Origin: Caldilineaceae bacterium
GTDB lineage: Bacteria; Chloroflexota; Anaerolineae; Caldilineales; Caldilineaceae
Length of the DNA: 11,020 nt
Direction: 5' to 3'
Assembly: GCA_026645635.1 (NCBI GenBank)
Contig: JAPKMV010000058.1
Location: 1 to 11,020 of the forward strand
Both the position numbers and the translations under genes were made by a program. This document shows, piece by piece, positions 6,718 through 11,020 of this stretch; positions within the stretch are counted from its first letter, which is position 1, and each line of letters begins with the position of its first letter. The notes beneath the pieces are model-generated. The model worked only from the letters and a program-made list of their open reading frames with translations. It searched no databases and was not told where the DNA came from.

Positions 6718-6795
6718 TAGAGCACGGATCAAGAGAATAGAACGGATCGGCTGCTGGGCGACCTGATCCGTACCATTCTCCTGATCCGTGTTCTA
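6718..6795. repeat. 78-bp imperfect palindrome with four ACGGATC/GATCCGT boxes
   Basis: Arms 6718-6750 and 6763-6795 pair over 33 positions with only a few mismatches around a 12-nt loop. ACGGATC occurs at 6724 and 6742, GATCCGT at 6765 and 6783, so each arm holds two copies 18 bp apart. It fills much of the 199-bp gap between the solute-binding protein and the kinase. It could be a terminator or attenuator, a paired operator, or a copy of a dispersed palindromic element. No U-tract follows. The remainder of the gap (6664-6717, 6796-6862) shows nothing clear. Confidence 0.6.
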
Positions 6796-6862
6796 CACAA
6801 TCAAATCTCCAGTTTCAATCGCACATCACGTTAGAAGACCCTGACAGGAAGCGATATCGTCG

Positions 6863-8770
6863 ATGGCAATGTCAAAGCGCGGCAGGTCAGGCCTGGCATT
6901 CCTGACCTCGAAAGTACTGCTCGTGCTGCTCGGCGCTGCCTTGGTTGCCACGTCGCTCTACCTTTGGAAAGTGGAGGAAACCAAGGATCTGGCACAACTC
7001 GATGCCGACATTGCCGCCAAGGCACGCTCGTATGTCAGTGAGACGGAAACTCGCTTTGACCGCCTCTCCGGCGCTCTGAGCCGGCTGGCAGCGCGGGGCG
7101 CCCCGCGCAGTGCCGCCGCCCAGGGCGAGTGGGCCAAGGACGCAGCCTTCTATATCGACACGTTTGCCGGCATCTCACGCATCGCCTGGGTCGACGAACG
7201 CTTTCGCATCCACCAGGTTGTGCCCGAGGAAGACAACGCTGCCCTCATCGGTGAGCTGGCAAGCACGCTGGAGTTGGATCCGCTGGAAGTCAACCTGTGG
7301 CTGCCCACTTACGACAAGGTGGATTTCCAGGGGTTCATTCTGGCTACGGTCCGTGTTGACGAGCTGATTGCGCCGATTATTGCCGAGATCGGGGGCGCCT
7401 ACATGCTGCAACTGGAGGATGCCAATCACCCGCTCTACAGTTCTGATAACTGGCAGTCACCACCGGAAGATTTGCGCGCTACCCGCGCCATCACCCTGAA
7501 AGACAGTGCGGTTCTGGATCTAACCCTGGCGCCTACCACAGCCCTGCTGGACGCAGCCATTGCCGTTTCCCGCAACACGCTCTGGTTTGCTCTCCTCCTT
7601 ACAGTGCTCACGCTGCTCGCCGCGGCTTTTGCACAAAACTATCTGGGCAAAGCACGTTCCAGTGAGCTGCGCTACGAGAACCTGTTCGAGTCCTCGCACG
7701 ACGCAATCTTCGTGACCAACGCCGCCGGCCACTTCCAGGATGCCAACCTGGCGGCCACGGCGCTGGTTGGCTTCTCGCTGGCAGAACTTCGGCAGATGGT
7801 CGTGGCCGACCTGCTGGCGCAGAATGACGCAACGCTGCGGGACGAGCTGCTCCACACCTGGTTGTCCGGCGCCAGTGCAGAAACGCAGTTTCGCTGCAAA
7901 GACGGCCACATCACGCCGGTGGAACTGAGATCCTCATCTTACGCCGCGCGCGGCCAGCCGCAGTTCGTGGTCGCCATTGTGCGCGACATCAGCGAACGCA
8001 AACGCGCTGAAGCAGAACTCAGCGAATACCATGAGCACCTGGAGTCCCTGGTAGTCGAGCGCACGCGCGCGCTGCAAGAGACCAATGCCGAGTTGGAATC
8101 CTTCTCATTCTCCGTTTCGCATGATTTACGGGCGCCATTGCGTCACATCGAAGGGTTTGTCATGCTGCTCGATAGACATCTCGGATCGCAGTTGGACGCC
8201 ACCGGGCGGCGCTATCTCAACAATGTCATCGATGCCAGCCAGCATATGGGTGAACTCATCGACAATCTGTTGAAATTTTCCAGAACCTCCCGCGCTGAGA
8301 TGACATTCGCCACAGTCGATCCAAGTGAGGTGGTCGACCAAGTCAGGCGCGAATTACAGACAAGCATCGAAGGGCGGCAGATCATCTGGCGGATCGCCCC
8401 GCTGCCGCCGGTGATGGCGGATCCGGCGTTGCTGCGCGTGGTGTGGACGAACCTGATCGCCAATGCCGTCAAGTTTACCGGCCCGAGCAACCCCGCCGTG
8501 ATCGAAATCGGCGTCACTGCGGCCCCGCACGCCGATAACGACAAGATTGTCTTCTTTATCAGGGACAACGGAGTTGGCTTTGACCCAACTTCGGCTGGCC
8601 GCCTCTTTGGCGTCTTTCAACGGCTGCACAGCGACGACGAGTTCGAGGGTTTGGGCATCGGGCTGGCCTTGGTGCGCCGCATCATTCAGCGTCACGACGG
8701 CGAAATCTGGGCCGAGGCTGCACCCGGCGCAGGCGCCACTTTCTACTTTACGCTCAAACCGGCCGGCTGA
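6863..8770 (+). CDS. Membrane sensor histidine kinase (CHASE-like sensor, PAS, HisKA, HATPase)
   Basis: The 635-residue protein has two membrane segments (about 16-35 and 239-258). They enclose an external sensor of about 200 residues; ISRIAWVDERFRIHQVVPEEDN (104-125) resembles CHASE domains. A PAS domain follows (about 268-378, ending IVRDISERKRAEAELSEY), then a short coiled coil (380-412). HisKA has the phosphoacceptor His420 in FSVSHDLRAPLRHIEGF, the variant seen in phytochrome-type kinases. The HATPase has an N-box TNLIANAVKF (N530, N534), DNGVGFD (568-574) and GLGIGLAL (596-603), so all catalytic motifs are intact. There is no HAMP and no receiver domain, so phosphate must go to a separate REC protein. 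The next gene, with two REC domains, is the obvious candidate. ATG 6863 is chosen; Met3 (6869) is an alternative, and AGGAAG lies 11 bp upstream of the first. Confidence 0.93.
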   Translation: MAMSKRGRSGLAFLTSKVLLVLLGAALVATSLYLWKVEETKDLAQLDADIAAKARSYVSETETRFDRLSGALSRLAARGAPRSAAAQGEWAKDAAFYIDTFAGISRIAWVDERFRIHQVVPEEDNAALIGELASTLELDPLEVNLWLPTYDKVDFQGFILATVRVDELIAPIIAEIGGAYMLQLEDANHPLYSSDNWQSPPEDLRATRAITLKDSAVLDLTLAPTTALLDAAIAVSRNTLWFALLLTVLTLLAAAFAQNYLGKARSSELRYENLFESSHDAIFVTNAAGHFQDANLAATALVGFSLAELRQMVVADLLAQNDATLRDELLHTWLSGASAETQFRCKDGHITPVELRSSSYAARGQPQFVVAIVRDISERKRAEAELSEYHEHLESLVVERTRALQETNAELESFSFSVSHDLRAPLRHIEGFVMLLDRHLGSQLDATGRRYLNNVIDASQHMGELIDNLLKFSRTSRAEMTFATVDPSEVVDQVRRELQTSIEGRQIIWRIAPLPPVMADPALLRVVWTNLIANAVKFTGPSNPAVIEIGVTAAPHADNDKIVFFIRDNGVGFDPTSAGRLFGVFQRLHSDDEFEGLGIGLALVRRIIQRHDGEIWAEAAPGAGATFYFTLKPAG

Positions 8771-8840
8771 GGCGCAGCCGCTGCCTGCACTGTCGGCGCA
8801 TTTCAGGGGTGGTGCGCTGGCTTTGTTGGCGCGGGGAGCG

Positions 8841-8846
8841 TACAAT
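8841..8846 (+). promoter_or_regulatory. Possible -10 box before the hybrid kinase
   Basis: TACAAT lies 48 bp before the ATG of the hybrid kinase, in the 124-bp gap after the first kinase. No convincing -35 box lies at the right distance and no TGn extension is present. An internal promoter is possible, but read-through from the upstream kinase gene would serve as well. Confidence 0.3.
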
Positions 8847-8882
8847 ACCGCACAACAGTCGTTCATCGCTGGCCACAACACC

Positions 8883-8888
8883 AGGAGA
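8883..8888 (+). promoter_or_regulatory. Shine-Dalgarno site of the hybrid kinase
   Basis: AGGAGA, 6 bp before the ATG at 8895. It selects this start over the in-frame GTG at 8892 and over the long upstream open frame that overlaps the first kinase. Confidence 0.75.
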
Positions 8889-8894
8889 ACCGTG

Positions 8895-10820
8895 ATGCCA
8901 TTTGCCGACAGACAGCTTAGGGTCCTACTCATCGAAGACGATCCCTTGGATCTGGAACTGGTGATCGCCACTTTGCGCGAATACGGTTTCAGCTTCGAGA
9001 GCGACACGACCAAGTCACGGACCGGTCTGTTGGCCATGCTCGCCGCGCACACCTACGACCTGATCCTCTCCGACTACAACATGCCCGGCTTCGACGGGCT
9101 GACGGCCCTGCGGCTGGTGCAGGAGCATGCGCCGGAGACGCCCTTCATCCTGGTCTCCGGCGCGGTCGGTGAGGAGATCGCCATCGAGAGCCTCAAGGCC
9201 GGCGCAACGGACTATGTGCTCAAAGACCGGCTGGCGCGGCTGGGGCCGGTGGTGGAGCGTGCGCTGCAGCAGTACGCGGAGCGGCAGATTCGCATTCGCG
9301 CCGAACAGGAACTGCGGCTGCTCAACCAGGCTGTGGAGCAAAGCCCGGTCTCTGTGGTGATCACCGACGCCAGCGGCGCCATCCAGTATGTCAACCCCAA
9401 GTTCACCCAGGTGACCGGCTACACCGCCGCGGAGGCCATCGGCCAGAACCCGCGCATCTTGCAGTCGGGCGCACAGTCGCCTGTGTTCTACCGGCAGATG
9501 TGGGATGCGCTCACCGCCGGCCAGGAGTGGCGCGGGGAGTTTCGCAACAGGAAGAAGAGCGGCGAGCTGTATTGGGAACTCGCCTCGATCGCCGGCGTCA
9601 AGGATGTCAACGGCAAGATCACCCACTATGTGGCGGTTAAAGAGGACATCTCCCAGCGCAAACAACTCGAAGAACAGCAGATGCGCCAGGAGCGGCTGGC
9701 CGCGGTCGGGCAACTGGCCGCGGGCATCGCGCACGACTTCAACAACATCCTGGCGGCCATTGGCCTCTACGCGGAGATCGTGGGGCGTTCGGACGAACTG
9801 GGCGAAGGCAACAAGAAGCGGATGGCGGTGATCAACCAGCAGGTCTGGCACGCCAGCCGGCTGATCGGGCAGATTCTCGACTTCAGCCGCCGCTCTGTCA
9901 TGGAGCGCCGCCCGCTCGACCTGCGCCCGCTGGTCAAGGAGCAGGTCAGCCTGCTCAAACGCACACTGCCGGAGAGCATCACCATCGAGCTGGCGTGTGG
10001 GCCGGGGGATCTGACGGTGGCGGCGGACCCGACGCGCATGCAGCAGGTGCTCACCAACCTGGCCGTCAATGCCCGCGATGCCATGCCCAACGGCGGGCGC
10101 CTCCTCGTCGAACTGGACCGGGTGCTCGATGCGCCTGCCGCGGTGCACCCCCAGACACCTGCCGACGCCTACATTCGCCTGCGGGTGAGCGACACTGGCA
10201 CCGGGATTGCGCCGGAGGCGCTGGGGCACATTTTTGAGCCGTTCTTCACGACCAAAGCGCCGGGTGAGGGCACCGGGCTGGGCCTGGCGCAGATTCACGG
10301 CATCGTCGGCCAGCACCAGGGCCACATCGACGTTGTCAGCGAGGTGGGCAGGGGGACGACCTTCACCGTCTATCTGCCGGCGCTGACCATCGGCGCCGCC
10401 GCGCCCGCGTCCGCGGATGCGACTGCGGCTCCTCAGGGTCACGGCGAACGGGTGCTGGTGGTGGAAGATGAGGCGATCCTGCGCGATGCGCTGGTGACGA
10501 TCCTGGAGCAGTGGAACTATCGCGTGGCCGAGGCGGCAGACGGCAGCGCGGCGTTGGAGCAGATAGAGCGCGCCGCGCCGCCCATCGACATGATCATCAC
10601 CGACGTAGTCATGCCGGTCATGGGAGGCGTGGGCCTGGTGCAGGCCCTACGGTCGCGCAGCATCGCTGTCCCCGTGATCCTGCTTTCCGGCCATCCTTTC
10701 GACCGCATGGCCGCCGAACTGGAAGGCCAGGGAGTGATCGCCTGCCTGACCAAGCCGCCCGACCTGGCGCTGTTGGCGCAGACATTGGCGACGGCGCTGC
10801 GCCAACCGGCTTTGCAGTAG
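8895..10820 (+). CDS. Soluble hybrid histidine kinase, REC-PAS-HisKA-HATPase-REC
   Basis: The 641-residue protein has no membrane segment. Its first receiver domain (about 8-125) has acidic residues E14-D16, phosphoacceptor Asp60 ([13 protein letters not shown]), Ser88 and Lys110. A PAS/PAC domain follows (about 138-255) with [10 protein letters not shown] at 183-192 and [11 protein letters not shown] at its end. HisKA has His280 in [12 protein letters not shown], the NtrB-like variant. The HATPase shows [11 protein letters not shown] (N388, N392), DTGTGI (433-438) and GTGLGL (459-464). After an Ala/Pro linker (500-515) a second receiver has E524-E526, Asp570 ([11 protein letters not shown]), Ser598 and Lys620. 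All phosphotransfer residues are intact, so it can act in a multistep phosphorelay. No output domain is present. The start is set by AGGAGA 6 bp upstream. Its place after the membrane kinase suggests that the N-terminal receiver may take phosphate from it. Confidence 0.94.
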   Translation: MPFADRQLRVLLIEDDPLDLELVIATLREYGFSFESDTTKSRTGLLAMLAAHTYDLILSDYNMPGFDGLTALRLVQEHAPETPFILVSGAVGEEIAIESLKAGATDYVLKDRLARLGPVVERALQQYAERQIRIRAEQELRLLNQAVEQSPVSVVITDASGAIQYVNPKFTQVTGYTAAEAIGQNPRILQSGAQSPVFYRQMWDALTAGQEWRGEFRNRKKSGELYWELASIAGVKDVNGKITHYVAVKEDISQRKQLEEQQMRQERLAAVGQLAAGIAHDFNNILAAIGLYAEIVGRSDELGEGNKKRMAVINQQVWHASRLIGQILDFSRRSVMERRPLDLRPLVKEQVSLLKRTLPESITIELACGPGDLTVAADPTRMQQVLTNLAVNARDAMPNGGRLLVELDRVLDAPAAVHPQTPADAYIRLRVSDTGTGIAPEALGHIFEPFFTTKAPGEGTGLGLAQIHGIVGQHQGHIDVVSEVGRGTTFTVYLPALTIGAAAPASADATAAPQGHGERVLVVEDEAILRDALVTILEQWNYRVAEAADGSAALEQIERAAPPIDMIITDVVMPVMGGVGLVQALRSRSIAVPVILLSGHPFDRMAAELEGQGVIACLTKPPDLALLAQTLATALRQPALQ

Positions 10821-10854
10821 GTCGGGTGATTCCGCCAACCGATTTTTCACTGAT

Positions 10855-10877
10855 GGAGGATGGAAACCCATCCCTCC
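10855..10877 (+). terminator. Weak hairpin after the hybrid kinase
   Basis: GGAGGATGG (10855-10863) can pair with CCATCCCTCC (10868-10877) with one bulged base and a 4-nt loop, 34 bp after the stop codon. No T-run follows, so a factor-independent terminator is only tentative. Positions 10821-10854 show nothing else. Confidence 0.35.
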
Positions 10878-10882
10878 GCCTC

Positions 10883-11020
10883 ACCGTAGGTGCGGTTTGT
10901 AACCGCACAAAGTCCCGTCGTCGCGCGGCCACGTGCGGTTGAGAACCGCACCTACGGTTTGTAACCGCACAAAGTCCCGTCTCCGCGCGGCTACGTGCGG
11001 TTGAAAACCGCACCTACGGT
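10883..11020. repeat. 62-bp tandem repeat built from nested GTGCGGTT/AACCGCAC palindromes, cut by window edge
   Basis: Units 10893-10954 and 10955-11016 are identical at 58 of 62 positions. Each contains GTGCGGTT-N3-AACCGCAC-type hairpins: complete at 10890-10908, 10933-10951 and 10995-11013, and with a shortened left arm at 10955-10970. The 15-mer AACCGCACCTACGGT occurs at 10944-10958 and 11006-11020, and its exact inverse ACCGTAGGTGCGGTT at 10883-10897. A constant stretch AAAGTCCCGTC and a GCGCGGC(C/T)ACG link the hairpins. The array reaches the last base of the window and so is probably longer. It resembles REP/BIME-type palindromic elements; no mobile-element gene is seen here. Confidence 0.75.

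Noticed and set aside
8547..8894. N-terminal extension of the hybrid kinase overlapping the first kinase
   Set aside because: The extension lies in another frame of the first kinase's ATPase domain. AGGAGA and the start of the receiver domain place the true start at 8895.
9015..10442. Long antisense open frame (475 codons) opposite the hybrid kinase
   Set aside because: It mirrors a well-supported kinase gene in GC-rich DNA. Its translation has no recognisable domain and no start signal was seen.
10511..10942. Plus-strand open frame overlapping the end of the hybrid kinase and the repeat
   Set aside because: It is an alternate frame of the second receiver domain with Arg/Gly-rich translation, and no start signal was seen.
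10883..11020. CRISPR array at the right edge
   Set aside because: The two 62-bp units match at 58 of 62 positions along their whole length, so there are no unique spacers. The palindromes nest within the unit, and no cas gene is near.

Overview
The window is about 11 kb of GC-rich bacterial DNA that looks like an ordinary chromosome. I see no rRNA, tRNA, transposase, integrase, phage gene or CRISPR array. The mix of features resembles a free-living member of the Chloroflexota (Anaerolineae/Caldilineae type). These features are SH3b lipoproteins with Thr/Pro-rich linkers, an LplA/YtcQ-like solute-binding lipoprotein, PAS-rich hybrid kinases, and intergenic spaces filled with short degenerate repeats. 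This placement is an inference from gene style, not from a marker gene.

Left part (1-2524). A lipoprotein with an SH3b domain runs leftward off the window edge. A small TPR protein faces the other way and may be translated from a leaderless mRNA. It converges on xseA, the large subunit of exonuclease VII. Between these two 3' ends lies a strong purine/pyrimidine-asymmetric hairpin that also contains a canonical G-quadruplex motif.

Middle part (2525-5127). A probable two-gene minus-strand operon encodes a membrane-anchored HExxH metallopeptidase-like protein and, 24 bp downstream, a CPBP-family (Rce1-like) intramembrane protease. Degenerate 7-bp repeats fill the space between the CPBP gene and xseA. 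About 350 bp of repeat- and promoter-bearing DNA separates the peptidase from the divergent next gene.

Right part (5128-11020). All genes here are on the plus strand: a solute-binding lipoprotein with no permease or ATPase nearby, then a membrane sensor histidine kinase (CHASE-like sensor, PAS, HisKA, HATPase), then a soluble hybrid kinase (REC-PAS-HisKA-HATPase-REC). The order suggests a sensory unit in which the binding protein may present a ligand to the kinase, which may pass phosphate to a REC domain of the hybrid kinase. That link is inference. No DNA-binding output regulator is present in the window. A 78-bp imperfect palindrome carrying four ACGGATC/GATCCGT boxes sits between the binding protein and the first kinase. 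The right edge is a 62-bp tandem repeat built of nested GTGCGGTT-N3-AACCGCAC palindromes and continues past the end of the window.
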